A stretch of 64,000 nt of DNA from CAWCDJ01 sp963796485. Lineage in GTDB: Bacteria; Acidobacteriota; Terriglobia; Bryobacterales; Bryobacteraceae. The notes under the pieces are model-generated. The model did not search any database. It was not told the DNA's origin and was given only the letters and a program-made list of their open reading frames with translations. A program made the translations under genes and the position numbers. Positions 1 through 11,401 of this stretch are shown here, one piece after another (within the stretch, counting starts at the first letter, position 1; every line of letters starts with the position of its first letter). The stretch lies in contig CAWCLV010000001.1 in assembly GCA_963796485.1 (NCBI GenBank), positions 1,674,001 to 1,738,000 of the forward strand, in the 5' to 3' direction.

Positions 1-416
1 TCGGGTAAATAGCGGAACAGCGGTTCGTCGAGCCCGAACTTGCCGCGCTCCCACAACTGCATCAGGGCGACACCGGTCACCGGCTTCGTCATGGAATAGA
101 TCTGGACGATGGTGTCGCGCGCCATCCGCCGGCCGGCCTCGCGATCCGCAAACCCGGCGGAGCCGAACCAGGCTTCCCGGCCGTCTTTCCAGATCAGCAC
201 CGAAACCCCGGCAGCACGACCGGCATCCACCATTCCCGACAAAGCACCCCCGATCCGTTTCGGATCCAGGCTGAGGGGCTGCGCTGAACCGGCATCCGGC
301 CGTGTCGTCTGCGCCACCGCCGGAAGGGCCGAACAAGCCAGGGCGGGGGGCAACAGGCGGAACACACCGCGGCGGGTGCAACCTTTTGGGATCTCAATCG
401 GCGTCCGATTTCGCAT
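1..416 (-). CDS. Serine hydrolase, class C beta-lactamase-like (partial, N-terminal part)
   Basis: Only the first 138 codons are inside the window; the gene runs off the left edge. The ATG at 416 follows an AAGGAG ribosome site. The N-terminus carries basic residues (CTRRGVFR) and a hydrophobic stretch ending near AVAQ, so it is probably exported. Further on comes IVQIYSMTKPVTGVALM, in which SMTK is the SxxK nucleophile motif of the class C beta-lactamase / DD-peptidase / esterase fold. Members cleave peptides or esters through an acyl-serine; substrate cannot be told from this fragment. The second motif (YxN) would lie beyond the edge. Confidence 0.85.
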   Translation of the reverse strand, partial: MRNRTPIEIPKGCTRRGVFRLLPPALACSALPAVAQTTRPDAGSAQPLSLDPKRIGGALSGMVDAGRAAGVSVLIWKDGREAWFGSAGFADREAGRRMARDTIVQIYSMTKPVTGVALMQLWERGKFGLDEPLFRYLP

Positions 417-481
417 GCGTCAATCTCCTTGCGGTTCCGGAAAGTAGCCTGCGGCGTTGCGCCTGAACGTCGAAAGCAGGC

Positions 482-690
482 TCACCCTATACTACCGTCG
501 AGAGGAATCGGCGCGTGAACGTGGAGAGGGTCACGGCACGAGTTCCCGACACACACCTGAAACGGCACGTCCCCTATGCCCGAATCCCTTGAGGCACTTG
601 AAAATTGATTTGACCCGAGGCGGTGATAATTCCGTACGGGCCAACGTGAATTGTAGCTCCCGGGTTCCCGCCGAACCATCGCGCCTCTGA
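482..690 (-). pseudogene. Frameshifted remnant of a Solibacter C-terminal (TIGR03437-type) domain
   Basis: This lies in the 309-base gap between the serine hydrolase and the carbamoyltransferase, which otherwise shows nothing. One minus frame reads IITASGQINFQVPQGI and stops; the adjacent frame continues GIGDVPFQVCVGNSCR to a stop at 482. Joined, they match the end of the acidobacterial TIGR03437 domain, where a QINxQVP motif is followed by GDVPVxVxVGG; compare LAGTLQINARVPG near the end of the intact NHL gene at 36675. I infer the decayed 3' end of a lost secreted protein. The upstream limit is approximate. Confidence 0.5.
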
Positions 691-725
691 AACGAGGACC
701 AACTGGGCCTTGGACGCCGGCCGGA

Positions 726-2300
726 TCACTTCTGCAAGAAGAAGTGGCCCACGAACATGGCGTCGATGCCCGAGGAGTAAAAGCTCCGCACGGCGTCGCG
801 CGGGGTGCACACCAGCGGCTCGCCGAAGAGGTTGAACGACGTGTTGTAGAGCACCGGGAGGCCCGTCGCCTTTCCGGCGGCGTGCAGCAGCTTCCAGTAG
901 AGCGGGTTCTCCTCGCGGTCCACCGCATGGACGCGCACCAGGTCTCCGGCCAGGATCGCCGCGGCGAACTTCTCGCGATGCTCCGCGCGGACGCGGCCCA
1001 CCGTGGAGAGATAGCGCGCGTTCGCACCGACCTCGAAGTACTCGGAGCAGAGCTCGGCCGGAACGGAAGCGGCGAACTTGCGGAACGGCTCGCGGTGCTT
1101 GATGAACGCGTTCAGGTTCTCGGTGGAATACGGGTCGAGGGGCGAGGCCAGAATGCTGCGGTTGCCCAGGGCGCGCGCTCCGAACTCCATCCGCCCATGC
1201 ATCCAGGCGACGATCTTGTTGTCGTTCAACTGTTCCACGGCAGTGTCGATCACCTCGTCGGCGGTGAGCAGATACCGGAACCGCAGCTTGCAGTTCTCGA
1301 TCACCGGCTTGATCTCCGCGGCCGTAAACGCGGGCCCCAGGCAAAGGGTCTCCATGGGAACGCGGCGTTCCTGACGGTACACGGCGTGCCACGTGTCCAG
1401 CACCGCGCCAAGCGCCGTCCCGGCATTGCCGGCCACGGGCTGCACGAAGACGTTCTTGTCGCCGAACCGCTGTTCCAGCGCGGAGACCACCAGCGCATTC
1501 AGACCGAGTCCGCCCGCCAGGCATACGCGCGATGCCGCGCCGGACGTCTGAATGATCGTCTCTTCCACGGCCTTCTGAACGCCCGCCGCGATGTGAGCCC
1601 GCAGCCCTTCCGGAATCGCCTGGCCGTCCTGCAATCCCAGCCGCTCGTAAAAACGCGAACTGAACCGGCCGTGCTGCACGCGTTCCAGGCTGAAATAAGA
1701 CCGGTCGAAGCGCGGCCCGCTTTCGGTCATCCCGATGATGTCGAGGAACAGGTCGCGGAAGCGGCTGTCTCCGCAGACGGAGAGCCACTGCACCTTGTGC
1801 TCTTCCAGGTTGGAGGCGAAGCCGAGAAGTTCGGTCACTCGCCCGTAGAGATCGCCCAGGGAGTCCGGCGAATACTGCTCCTGTTCGAGCGCCAACTGCG
1901 TGCCGCAGCCGTGCCAGCGCGACCCGCAGCGGAAGTCGCCGCCGCGGTCGAGCGTCAGCACCGCCGCGTCCTCGAATGTCGAGGGGAAATAGGCGGAGGC
2001 GGCGTGAGCCAGATGATGCTCCACCACCACGATGCGGCTCTTCGGGAACTCGGCGCGCAACTGCAGGTGGAAATCGTTTTCGGGCAGCGGGCGAACCACT
2101 GCCACGGCATCCACCTGCTCGGGTTTGGCGCCGGCGAGTTCCAGGCAGGTGGCGATGGCGTGCTCCGGCAGGCGGCCATTGGCGCCATGGTGGACCTGCC
2201 GGACGAGCTTCGATTCCTCGACCGCGGCGGCGAGTTCGCCGTCCTTCAGCAGTGCGGCCGCGGCATCACCCTGGATGCCGCCGATTCCGAGAATGATCAT
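726..2300 (-). CDS. Carbamoyltransferase, NodU/CmcH family
   Basis: 524 aa. These enzymes carbamoylate hydroxyl groups on sugars, antibiotics or Nod factors, using carbamoyl phosphate. The N-terminal Kae1-like domain begins MIILGIGGIQGDAAAALL and has the metal-binding motif EHHLAHAASAYFPS near residue 95. The C-terminal catalytic domain shows MHGRMEFGARALGNRSIL and VLYNTSFNLFGEPLV, both hallmarks of the family. The ATG is 3 bases after the glnS stop, so the gene is probably cotranscribed with gltX-glnS, although no functional link is obvious. No sugar or polyketide biosynthesis genes are adjacent, so the acceptor is unknown. Confidence 0.9.
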   Translation of the reverse strand: MIILGIGGIQGDAAAALLKDGELAAAVEESKLVRQVHHGANGRLPEHAIATCLELAGAKPEQVDAVAVVRPLPENDFHLQLRAEFPKSRIVVVEHHLAHAASAYFPSTFEDAAVLTLDRGGDFRCGSRWHGCGTQLALEQEQYSPDSLGDLYGRVTELLGFASNLEEHKVQWLSVCGDSRFRDLFLDIIGMTESGPRFDRSYFSLERVQHGRFSSRFYERLGLQDGQAIPEGLRAHIAAGVQKAVEETIIQTSGAASRVCLAGGLGLNALVVSALEQRFGDKNVFVQPVAGNAGTALGAVLDTWHAVYRQERRVPMETLCLGPAFTAAEIKPVIENCKLRFRYLLTADEVIDTAVEQLNDNKIVAWMHGRMEFGARALGNRSILASPLDPYSTENLNAFIKHREPFRKFAASVPAELCSEYFEVGANARYLSTVGRVRAEHREKFAAAILAGDLVRVHAVDREENPLYWKLLHAAGKATGLPVLYNTSFNLFGEPLVCTPRDAVRSFYSSGIDAMFVGHFFLQK

Positions 2301-2303
2301 CTT

Positions 2304-4030
<1,727 letters not shown>

Positions 4031-4034
<4 letters not shown>

Positions 4035-5461
4035 AATGTTTTCAGCTTTTCGATTGCCTGCGCGATGCGCGTCAGGCAGGTTTCGCGGCCGAGGGCTTCC
4101 AGGGTTCCGAACAGCGGCGGGGCTGTTTTGCGGCCGCAGACGGCCACGCGAATCGGTTCGAACATCTGCCCGGGCTTGATGCCGAGCCCTCCGGCGGCCG
4201 AACGCAGAGCGGCTTCGAGGCCGTCGTGCGAGAACTCCGCGGTCGCCAGGACTTCGAGCGCGCGTTCGAGCACGCGGCGCGCCATCGCGGCATCGCCCTT
4301 TTTGGGGATCAGTTCCGCGGTGTCGTAGGGGGGCAATTCCTTCGCGAAGAAAAAATCGGCCACGGTCTGGACGTCGCGAAGCAAGCGGATGCGCTCGCGA
4401 ATCAGCGGCGTGATCTGCCGCATCTTCGCCAGTTCGACGTCCGGGGCGAAGGGCATCAGCGCAGCGGCCAGTTCATCCACCGGCATGGCGCGGAGCATCT
4501 CTGCATTGAGCCACACCGCCTTGGGGTCGAACGGGTCTTCCTCTTTGAAATTCACCACCGCGTTGCTGCGGTTGATGCCTTCGAGCGAGAACACGTCGAT
4601 CAGTTCCTGCCGCGTCAACTGCTCCCGATCGTCCTTGGGAGACCAGCCGAGCAGGCACAGGAAGTTCACGAACGCGTGCGGCAGAAAACCGGAATCGCGG
4701 TAGGTGGTGACGCTCACCACCGGGCCGTGTTTGCGCTTGGAGAGCTTCGCGCCGTCCGGCGCCACCAGCAGCGGCAGGTGGGCAAAAACGGGCGGCTCGG
4801 CGCCGAGCGCTTCGAAGATCAGGACGTGCTTGAACGTATTCGAAAGGTGGTCCTGGCCGCGGATGATATGGCTGATCCTCAGGTCGGCATCGTCGGCGCA
4901 GGAGCCCAGGTGGTACGTGGGGTTGCCGTCGCTGCGCAGGAGCGCGAAGTCCTCGATGTCGGCGGTGGATTTCGCTTGCGCGCCGTAGACGGCATCGTTG
5001 AAGCTGACCTGGCGTTCGCGGTCGCGCGGTACCCGGAAACGGAGCGCGAACGGCTCTCCGGCCGCGGCGCGGCGGTCGCTCTCCTCGGGCGGAAGCTCGC
5101 GCATCCCGGCGTTGAACAGCCAGGTGCCCTGCGCGCCGGATTTTTCGCTGTCGCCGCCCTGGGCCGGAGTGAAGTCGCGATACGCCATGCCTTTCCGAAA
5201 CATGGCATCCGCCGCCTGCCGGTGGAGGGCCAGGCGTTCCGATTGTTTGTACTGTTCATCCCACCCCAGGTCGAGCCAGCGCAGGCCTTCGAAGATGGAT
5301 TGAAGAGAGGCTTCCGTATTCCGTTCGACGTCGGTATCGTCGATCCGTAGAATCATGGCGCCGTTGTTTCGACGCGCATAGAGCCAGTTGAATATAAAAG
5401 TACGCGCGCTCCCAATATGGAGAAAGCCCGTAGGGGAGGGCGCAAAGCGAACTCTCAGCAT
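4031..5461 (-). CDS. gltX: Glutamate-tRNA ligase
   Basis: 476 aa from the chosen ATG at 5461; the frame stays open upstream to 5611, but that extension has no family similarity and runs through an intergenic repeat. The protein opens MLRVRFAPSPTGFLHIGSAR, the canonical GluRS start with its HIGH motif. KMSKS is KLSKRKHG, and the helical anticodon-binding domain follows. It charges tRNA-Glu for translation and possibly tetrapyrrole synthesis. The stop overlaps the start of glnS by four bases, making a gltX-glnS operon with the carbamoyltransferase behind it. Confidence 0.96.
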
Positions 5462-5518
5462 GGAAAATTCAAGTATAACAAGCGCGGGTGTAAAACCTTC
5501 CGCGTAACCCCTACGCAG

Positions 5519-5594
5519 GTAGGGTGGGCCCCCGGCCGGCCCGCTTCGAAACAGAAGACAAAAGCGGGCAAACCGGAAGGTCTGCCCCACTTGG
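5519..5594. repeat. Interspersed palindromic repeat, copy 1
   Basis: This occupies most of the gap between the S9 peptidase stop and gltX. The part at 5555-5592, reverse complemented, matches 33987-34025 with only a handful of differences over about 38 bases (core GTGGGGCAG then CCTTCCGG then TGCCCG). The left part GGTAGGGTGGGCCCCCG recurs at 18012-18061. It probably belongs to a REP-like intergenic family and may be transcribed as a hairpin. Confidence 0.6.
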
Positions 5595-5656
5595 CACCAG
5601 GGTTGCAACACCGTTCAACAGTTGAAGTGGCGCGAACCGGTGGGCCGGATGACGAT

Positions 5657-7978
5657 TCATTGAATTGACGCCGGCACCACCGGTTTTTGCATTTCATAGC
5701 CCTGCGGCGGCTCCGCCCCCAGCAGGTACCGCACGAAATAATCCCAGCGCCTCCGCACCATGTACGGTTCATTCCCGAAACCGTGATTGCGGTTGGGGAG
5801 CAGCAACAGATCGAAATCCTTGTTGGCCTTGATCAGCTCGTTCACCACCAGCAGGGTGTTGTACGGCGGGACGTTGTTGTCCATAGTGCCATGCGCCAGC
5901 AGCAGGCGGCCCTTCAGGTTCTTCGCGAAGTTCTGGTTCGCCTGGCTGTCGTAATTCGTGGACCCGTCGGAGTTGGTCTTCAGCAGGCCCTGCCATTTTT
6001 CGGCCCAATCGTCTTCGTATTCGCGGTTATCGTGGTTGCCCGCCTCGGAGATCCCGACCTTGAAGAAGTCGGGGTAGCGGAACATCGCACCGGCCGTGGC
6101 GTACCCGCCTCCGGAGTGCCCGTAAATCCCGGCGCGATCGAGGTCGATCCACGGGTAGCGCTCAGCCAGCTGTTTCATCGCCGCGACCTGGTCGGGCAGC
6201 GTATTGTCACCCATGTCGCCGAAATAAGCTTCGTGGAATTTCTTCGAGCGCCACGGCGTGCCCATGCCGTCGATCTCCACCACGATGAACCCGAGTTCCG
6301 CCAGCGCCTGCGCATCGCCTCGCGCCGCCGAAAAACTCCTGCTCCCGACGCTGCCGGTCTGCGGCCCCGGATAGATGTGGTTGACGATCGGGTACTTGCG
6401 CGAGCGGTCCAGGTTCACCGGCTGGAACATCAGGCCGTACAAGTCGGTCCGGCCATCGCGGGCTTTCACCGTGATCGGGACCGGCGGCTTCCATCCGGCG
6501 GCCGCCAGCTTCGAGATGTCGGCCTTCTCGAGTTCCGCCCTCAGTTTGCCCGCATCGTCGCGAACCACCGCCACCGGAGGGACATCCGGCCGCGAGTAGC
6601 TGTCTGCAAAGTAACGCCCCGACGGCGCGAACGAAACGTCGTGGTTGGCATCTTCGGGCGTGAGCAGGGCAAGGTTCCGCCCATCGAAACCGATGCGATA
6701 AAGGTGCGCAAAATACGGGTCGCGCCCTTTCTCGCGGCCCACGCCGAGAAAGTAGAGCACGCGATTCTGCTCGTCCACCCGCAGTAATTGCGTGACGTTG
6801 CCTTCGCCGGCGGTGATCTGGTGCTTCAATTTGCCGGTTTCGGAATCGTAGAGGTAAAGCTGGCCCCAGTTGTCGCGCTCGGAAAACCAGATGATCTCTT
6901 TCGTCGCCGGCAGGTACTTCCAATTGGCGCGGCCGTTGCCGGATTCGTAGAATGTCGGGACGCTTTCGTCGAGCACGTCACGAACTTTGCCGGTCTCGGC
7001 GTCGGCGATCCGCAACTGCTCGTGCCTGTGGTCGCGGGAAGTGGAAATCAATGCGAGGGTGCGCGCGTCCGGGCTCCACTCCACGTCGCTCCAGTCGCCG
7101 CGGCAGGCCACGTCGTCGCAAAGCGTGGAGCGGTGCTGGTCCGGCGGCATATCGAGCCGGATGACGCGCCGTTCGTCCACGTCGATCACCACGCGCTGAA
7201 TCGTGGTCACGACCGCGTCGCCCGGCAGCGGATATTTCCAGGCGCGCAGCGAAGGATGCCCCACCTTCGTATCCACCAGGTACATCTCGCCCACTCCGCG
7301 CTGATCCTGTTGATACGTCGCGATCTTCTTCGAATCGGGCGACCAGAGGACGATGGCGCGGTCGCTGGTGCTCCAGCCCGCGTTGTCTGTGGCGTAACCG
7401 AAATCCTTCACGCCGTCACGGGTAAGCTGCGTCTCGCGGCCGTTGCCGGCCTCGCGGACCCACAGGTTGTAGTCGCGGATGAATGCCAGCCGCCGCTTGT
7501 CGGGGGAAAGGGCGGCGTTGGAACCGAAGCGGCCGCCGCCCGTCGAAGCGCGTGCGTTGCCGAGCGCGGTGCATTGGGCTCCCGCGGTGTCGCACCTCCA
7601 TTGCTTCCCGGCTGCATTGAGCGTCACGGAGCGGTCATCCGCGGAAAGCTCGATTTCGCTGAACGGGAGATGCTGCGCGTCGAACCGCGAACCGGATGCC
7701 GAGGAGAGCGCCGCCGCGAGCCGCGCGTGGTCGAAGGCGGGCTGCCTGGCGCCGCGAGCGGGGTCCACCAGGATGAACTCGGGGCCATCCGCGGTGGTGA
7801 CGCGATACCAGAAGCGGTCGCCCGAAATCCAGTTGGGCCGCACGCCCGCCCGGTAGACCAGCGCCGTCGTGTTGTAGGGCATGAACTTCTCGGCGTGCTG
7901 GTAATCGGCGGCCGTGAACGCGCGCGGCTGGGCGAAAGCCGGCAGAGCGGCGAAGACGATCAGATATGTACGAACCAT
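5657..7978 (-). CDS. Secreted S9 family peptidase, dipeptidyl-peptidase IV type
   Basis: 773 aa. The ATG at 7978 is chosen because GAAGGA sits six bases upstream; an in-frame ATG pair lies 7 codons earlier. A signal peptide (MVRTYLIVFAALPAFAQ) points to the periplasm or outside. A DPPIV N-terminal beta-propeller precedes a C-terminal alpha/beta hydrolase. The triad is visible: Ser in GIYGHSGGGYATAG, Asp in AHGTMDNNVPP, His in PNRNHGFGN. The family removes dipeptides from proline- or alanine-containing peptides. Together with the gene at 12722 it suggests scavenging of extracellular peptides. Confidence 0.92.
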   Translation of the reverse strand: MVRTYLIVFAALPAFAQPRAFTAADYQHAEKFMPYNTTALVYRAGVRPNWISGDRFWYRVTTADGPEFILVDPARGARQPAFDHARLAAALSSASGSRFDAQHLPFSEIELSADDRSVTLNAAGKQWRCDTAGAQCTALGNARASTGGGRFGSNAALSPDKRRLAFIRDYNLWVREAGNGRETQLTRDGVKDFGYATDNAGWSTSDRAIVLWSPDSKKIATYQQDQRGVGEMYLVDTKVGHPSLRAWKYPLPGDAVVTTIQRVVIDVDERRVIRLDMPPDQHRSTLCDDVACRGDWSDVEWSPDARTLALISTSRDHRHEQLRIADAETGKVRDVLDESVPTFYESGNGRANWKYLPATKEIIWFSERDNWGQLYLYDSETGKLKHQITAGEGNVTQLLRVDEQNRVLYFLGVGREKGRDPYFAHLYRIGFDGRNLALLTPEDANHDVSFAPSGRYFADSYSRPDVPPVAVVRDDAGKLRAELEKADISKLAAAGWKPPVPITVKARDGRTDLYGLMFQPVNLDRSRKYPIVNHIYPGPQTGSVGSRSFSAARGDAQALAELGFIVVEIDGMGTPWRSKKFHEAYFGDMGDNTLPDQVAAMKQLAERYPWIDLDRAGIYGHSGGGYATAGAMFRYPDFFKVGISEAGNHDNREYEDDWAEKWQGLLKTNSDGSTNYDSQANQNFAKNLKGRLLLAHGTMDNNVPPYNTLLVVNELIKANKDFDLLLLPNRNHGFGNEPYMVRRRWDYFVRYLLGAEPPQGYEMQKPVVPASIQ

Positions 7979-8029
7979 CGCATTCCTTCGCCGCATCATA
8001 ACAAGTTGCGCCGGCAGCCCCGGCCGGAA

Positions 8030-9037
8030 TCAGGTAGTCGTAACGGTGATGGGCAGCAGGTGGTTCATGTTGGCCGCCGCGCCGGACCCGGGAAATATCT
8101 CGCGAAGCACCATGGGCTGGGAGACGATCGAGAGGCTGGCCGGATCGGGCGCGCCCTTCTTCAATCTCATGAATGCGATGGTGGCGTTTTCCTGGAGATA
8201 GAATTTCCACTTGCCGTCGTTGCGGTACCCCAGCACGCAACCCCACGGAGTCACGAATTTCACATCGAGCGTGGTTTTATATTTGTCCTTCAGCCACTTT
8301 TCGTAGGTATTCGCGTTGGCCGTGGTCAGCTTGCCGTCGGACCCCACCTGTCCCGGGGTCTTGATGTAATCCGTCTTGTTGACTTCGGTCTGAAACTTGC
8401 CCTTCGAGAGATCCGCGAAATTGGTCAGTACTTCGCGCCAGAATGCGGCGCCCCGGGCCATGTCGTCTCCGCGATTCGTATCGCCGCCTGCATGATAAAC
8501 GGTCGGATTTTCCGGTGTTCCCTGAATGAAAATAGAGCAGCCGTTGATGGCGGCGGTGAAGAAGATGTCGGGATCGAGCACGTGGGATTCCGAGCTGATC
8601 GTTCCCTGTTTGGGAATGGTCATGTGCACGATCGCGCCGCCCTCATCCCACGGCAGGTAGTATGCCGGCACCCACTTCTTTTTAGGATCGATGTCGAACG
8701 TTCCAAAGACATCGACGGTCTCGCCGCCCTCGTTGCCGGGTTTCGACAGGTCCCGCTTGACCAGGTTGACCATCGCCACCTTCTTGCCGGTTGAGATCGC
8801 TTTGAAATCGATCGTCTTGGTGAACGTCTTTTTCGGGCGCAGCGAAGGAAAAATTCCCGAGAGCTTCTTCTGAATCTGGCCGATTTTCCCCGACGGGTAT
8901 TTGGCTTGTTCGAGGTTGGTCCGCGCGGATTTGATGGTGTCGCCGCGATAGCCTGCGATATTGTCGGCGGGGTGCAGCGAATAGGAATGCAATAAATCCA
9001 TACTCTTGTTACGGAGCATGGAATTGTAGTCGGGCAC
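8030..9037 (-). CDS. Uncharacterised protein with a possible Cys-His deamidase-like core
   Basis: 335 aa; GTG start supported by AGGAG eight bases upstream. No signal peptide or membrane segment. I do not recognise a named family. Its GC content is visibly lower and lysine content higher than its neighbours, which suggests transfer. The central segment FFTAAINGCSIFIQG followed by NPTVYHAGGD places Thr161, Cys167 and His182 in an order and spacing (T at C-6, H at C+15) resembling the Thr/Cys/His site of BLF1 and the Cys/His pair of CNF1 glutamine deamidases. That functional link is inference from spacing alone. It stands alone, with no visible partner or immunity gene. Confidence 0.6.
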   Translation of the reverse strand: MPDYNSMLRNKSMDLLHSYSLHPADNIAGYRGDTIKSARTNLEQAKYPSGKIGQIQKKLSGIFPSLRPKKTFTKTIDFKAISTGKKVAMVNLVKRDLSKPGNEGGETVDVFGTFDIDPKKKWVPAYYLPWDEGGAIVHMTIPKQGTISSESHVLDPDIFFTAAINGCSIFIQGTPENPTVYHAGGDTNRGDDMARGAAFWREVLTNFADLSKGKFQTEVNKTDYIKTPGQVGSDGKLTTANANTYEKWLKDKYKTTLDVKFVTPWGCVLGYRNDGKWKFYLQENATIAFMRLKKGAPDPASLSIVSQPMVLREIFPGSGAAANMNHLLPITVTTT

Positions 9038-9109
9038 TAGCGTTCTCCTGTAACTTGAATTTCTGGGAAATTCCGGTCTTGCCGCCCAGTTTTCGATTCT
9101 ATATCACGT

Positions 9110-10204
9110 TCACGCCTGCGAACGGCCTTTCCACATGCCTCCGGATCCGGACCAGTACCGGGCCGCCGAGAGCAGCGTGGCCACGGCATAGAAGAGCGCG
9201 ATCAGCGGAAGCAGCGGCGCCCAGAGCCAGGAGCGCCGGTACAACCTCAGAATCGGAAGGTACGACAGCGTCATCATCGCCCAGGCCGCGCCTCCGTACC
9301 ATGATCCGCGAAACGCGAGCACAGGCGGAACCAGATAGGTCAGCGCGAGCCCCGCGAGAGTCCCCAGAAGCAGCACCGCGGAGTAGCGCAGTTGCGTGAA
9401 CGCCGTGCGCGAAATCATCCGGGCGATCTCGCCGAAGCTGCCGTACCGGCGGATGCTGCGGGTGCCGGAACTCAGCCCGAGCCACACCCGCCCGCCGGAG
9501 CGCTTGATTTCGCGAGCCAGCGCACAATCGTCGATCAGTTCGCCGCGAATGCGTTCGATCCCGCCGATGCGCTCGAGCGCCTCCCGGCGAACCAGCATAC
9601 AACCTCCGGCGGCTCCGGCCGTGCGGCGGCGCGGATTGCGGATCCACGCGGGCGGGTACAGCATGAAGAAGAAAAAGACGAACGCAGGGACCAGCGCGCG
9701 TTCGGCCGCGCTCTCGCACCGCAGCGTCGCCATATAGGAGACCAGGTCGTAACCCCCGGCCGCGGCGCGCGAAACCAGGGTCAGCAGGTTGTCCGGCGCA
9801 TGGACGATATCGGCGTCGGTCAACAGGTAGTAGTCGGGGCGGCGCTGGGCGACCCCCTGCGCGACGGCCCAGAGTTTCCCGGTCCACCCGGGCGGTAGCG
9901 ATTCGGCGCGGATCACGGTCAGCAGTTCGGGCGGCGCCGCCGCGCGGGCGATCTCCGCGGTGCCGTCTTCGCTGGCGTCGTCCACCACCACGATGTGGAA
10001 TTCGCCCGGATACTTTTGCCGCGCGAGCGATCCGGCCGCCGCGGCGATGCTTTCCGCCTCGTCACGGGCAGGGATCACCGCCGCGACGGAAGGCGCCGAG
10101 GCGGGCGGCGCGGTTTCCGGGCGATCTTCGCGCATCCGCCAGAAGCTGCCGCGCGCCGCCAGCAGGTACACCCAGATCGCCGCTACCGTGAGGCCCAGAA
10201 CCAT
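9110..10204 (-). CDS. hpnB: Glycosyltransferase family 2, hopene-associated HpnB type
   Basis: 364 aa. An N-terminal membrane helix is followed by a GT2 domain (VAAVIPARDEAESI, VVVDDASEDGT, LLTDADIVHAP) and three or four C-terminal membrane helices. The stretches PGWTGKLWAVAQGV, PAFVFFFFMLYPPAW, AAGGCMLVRREAL and ELIDDCALA are characteristic of HpnB, a glycosyltransferase found with hopanoid synthesis genes. It probably glycosylates a lipid at the inner membrane. No squalene-hopene cyclase or other hpn gene is within this window, so the hopanoid link rests on family similarity only. Confidence 0.8.
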   Translation of the reverse strand: MVLGLTVAAIWVYLLAARGSFWRMREDRPETAPPASAPSVAAVIPARDEAESIAAAAGSLARQKYPGEFHIVVVDDASEDGTAEIARAAAPPELLTVIRAESLPPGWTGKLWAVAQGVAQRRPDYYLLTDADIVHAPDNLLTLVSRAAAGGYDLVSYMATLRCESAAERALVPAFVFFFFMLYPPAWIRNPRRRTAGAAGGCMLVRREALERIGGIERIRGELIDDCALAREIKRSGGRVWLGLSSGTRSIRRYGSFGEIARMISRTAFTQLRYSAVLLLGTLAGLALTYLVPPVLAFRGSWYGGAAWAMMTLSYLPILRLYRRSWLWAPLLPLIALFYAVATLLSAARYWSGSGGMWKGRSQA

Positions 10205-10276
10205 AGACTCGCATTATCTCCGGTTTTCCGGATTCGGACCCACCGGAAAGTGGGTATGCTGGCTACAGGAGGGGAT

Positions 10277-11395
10277 ATGTACCCGCTCAAAAAGGGGAAG
10301 TTCGCGCCGCAGGCCCACGTCGGAATTCCCGAGGGCACCTACGAGGAGGAGCACGGCCGCAAAGGTTTCTACGGCAAGAGCTCGCACCTCTATCATGCGC
10401 ATCCTCCCACCGGCTGGATCCGCTTCGAGGGCAAGCTGCGGCCGCACCTGTTCGACCTCAACCGGCTCTCGCCCACCGACCGCAACGACCCCGAAGGTAT
10501 GCCCGTAGCGTTCCTGGGCAACCAGGATCTGCGCCTGTACGTTTCGCGCCGTTCGCAGCCCATGCCCTTCTACTACCGCAATGCCGATGGCGACGAGCTG
10601 ATCTTCGTGCATCGCGGCAGCGGCGCCATCGAGACCGATTTCGGGCCGCTCGCGTTCGAGCCGGGCGACTACGTGGTGATGCCGCGCGCCGTCACGTACC
10701 GCGTGATCCCCCGCACCGAAGACAACTTCTTCCTGATCGTGCAATCGCGCAGCGAATTCGACCAGCCGGATAAAGGCATGATCGGCCACCATGCGCTCTA
10801 CGACCCCGGCGTGATCACCACGCCCGAACCCGCGCCGAACCTCGACGACGACCGCGAGTGGGAAGTCCGCATCAAGGTGGAAGACGAGATCTCGAAGGTG
10901 GTCTACCCGTTCAACCCCATCGACGTGGTGGGTTGGAAGGGCGACCTCACCGTGTGGAAGCTCAACATGCGCGACATCCGGCCCATTATGAGCCACCGCG
11001 CGCACCTGCCGCCCAGCGCGCATACCACCTTCCAGACTGAAGGCGCGGTGGTGTGCAGCTTCCTGCCGCGGCCCCTGGAGCAGGATGCCGAGGCGCTGCG
11101 CGTGCCGTTCTTCCACCGCAACACCGACTACGACGAGTTCATCTTCTACCACGACGGCGATTTTTTCAGTAAAGACAACATCAAGCCCGGCTACGCCACG
11201 CTGCACCCGCGCGGCATCCACCACGGCCCGCATCCCAAGGCCCTGAAGAACCAGGGGAAGAAGACCCAGACCGACGAGTACGCCGTGATGCTCGACGGAC
11301 TCAACCCCATGCACGTGCTGCCCGCGGGCGAGCAGGTGGAGTGGAAAGAATACTGGGCCAGCTGGCTGGAGAAGCAGCCGGAACCGGTAAAATAG
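10277..11395 (+). CDS. hmgA: Homogentisate 1,2-dioxygenase-like protein
   Basis: 372 aa, matching the shorter bacterial homologues rather than the roughly 430-residue enzymes. ATG at 10277 follows a strong AGGAGGGG site. The cupin fold carries the expected iron ligands: His in FFHRNTDYDEF, Glu in the same motif, and His in HPRGIHHGPHP. The family opens the ring of homogentisate to maleylacetoacetate in tyrosine/phenylalanine breakdown. An RraA-like gene starts six bases downstream. No fumarylacetoacetase or isomerase gene is adjacent, so the substrate could be a related aromatic. Confidence 0.82.
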   Translation: MYPLKKGKFAPQAHVGIPEGTYEEEHGRKGFYGKSSHLYHAHPPTGWIRFEGKLRPHLFDLNRLSPTDRNDPEGMPVAFLGNQDLRLYVSRRSQPMPFYYRNADGDELIFVHRGSGAIETDFGPLAFEPGDYVVMPRAVTYRVIPRTEDNFFLIVQSRSEFDQPDKGMIGHHALYDPGVITTPEPAPNLDDDREWEVRIKVEDEISKVVYPFNPIDVVGWKGDLTVWKLNMRDIRPIMSHRAHLPPSAHTTFQTEGAVVCSFLPRPLEQDAEALRVPFFHRNTDYDEFIFYHDGDFFSKDNIKPGYATLHPRGIHHGPHPKALKNQGKKTQTDEYAVMLDGLNPMHVLPAGEQVEWKEYWASWLEKQPEPVK

Positions 11396-11401
11396 AGCTT
11401 C

